Of a DNA stretch of 5,962 bases, positions 5,946 to 5,962 are shown one piece after another. Under the pieces are notes generated by a model. That model searched no databases. It had not been told where the DNA came from and was given only the letters and a program-made list of their open reading frames with translations. The DNA comes from Planctomycetales bacterium (GTDB lineage Bacteria > Planctomycetota > Phycisphaerae > SM23-33): positions 1 to 5,962 of the forward strand of contig DAOVFI010000163.1 in assembly GCA_030673005.1 (NCBI GenBank), read 5' to 3'. Both the position numbers and the translations under genes were made by a program. Each line of letters begins with the position of its first letter. Position 1 is the first letter of the stretch.

Positions 5946-5962
5946 ACCAAAAGCGTTCCGCC

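Overview
The window looks like a piece of a GC-rich bacterial chromosome. I favour a planctomycete, possibly of the Phycisphaerae or a related group. That rests on a McsA/McsB pair in a high-GC genome, a large secreted protein of no obvious family, and a TIM-barrel sugar isomerase-like protein of a kind abundant in planctomycetes. It is inference; no rRNA or other phylogenetic marker is present. All five complete genes are intact.

Layout. The left edge (about 1-122) holds the probable tail of a gene entering from outside. A 220-base gap follows, rich in small inverted repeats, and then a 640-residue secreted protein of unknown function (343-2265, +), which has a clear signal peptide and appears to be built from two copies of one module. 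A 191-base gap (2266-2456) carries a tandem hexamer, a perfect 14-bp inverted repeat and a short GC hairpin, and resembles a dispersed palindromic element. It precedes a XerC-type tyrosine recombinase (2457-3470, +) with all six catalytic residues.

XerC converges, 11 bases apart, on a three-gene minus-strand cluster transcribed from the right edge: mcsA (5906 to 5400), mcsB (5403 to 4318) and a xylose-isomerase-like TIM-barrel protein (4306 to 3482). mcsA and mcsB overlap by four bases (GTGA), with a strong ribosome binding site for mcsB inside the end of mcsA, so they are probably translationally coupled.

Function. McsB is the protein-arginine kinase and McsA its zinc-binding activator; in Firmicutes the pair tags proteins for ClpCP degradation and sits with ctsR and clpC. 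Neither ctsR nor clpC is visible here, and the third gene is a putative sugar isomerase/epimerase instead. Two departures from the usual motifs deserve attention: the fourth CxxC of McsA reads CPND, and the phospho-arginine pocket motif RDxxRA of McsB reads RGKARA. I see no CRISPR array, tRNA, rRNA, insertion sequence or evident defence system. The most unusual items are the duplicated secreted protein and the altered McsAB motifs.
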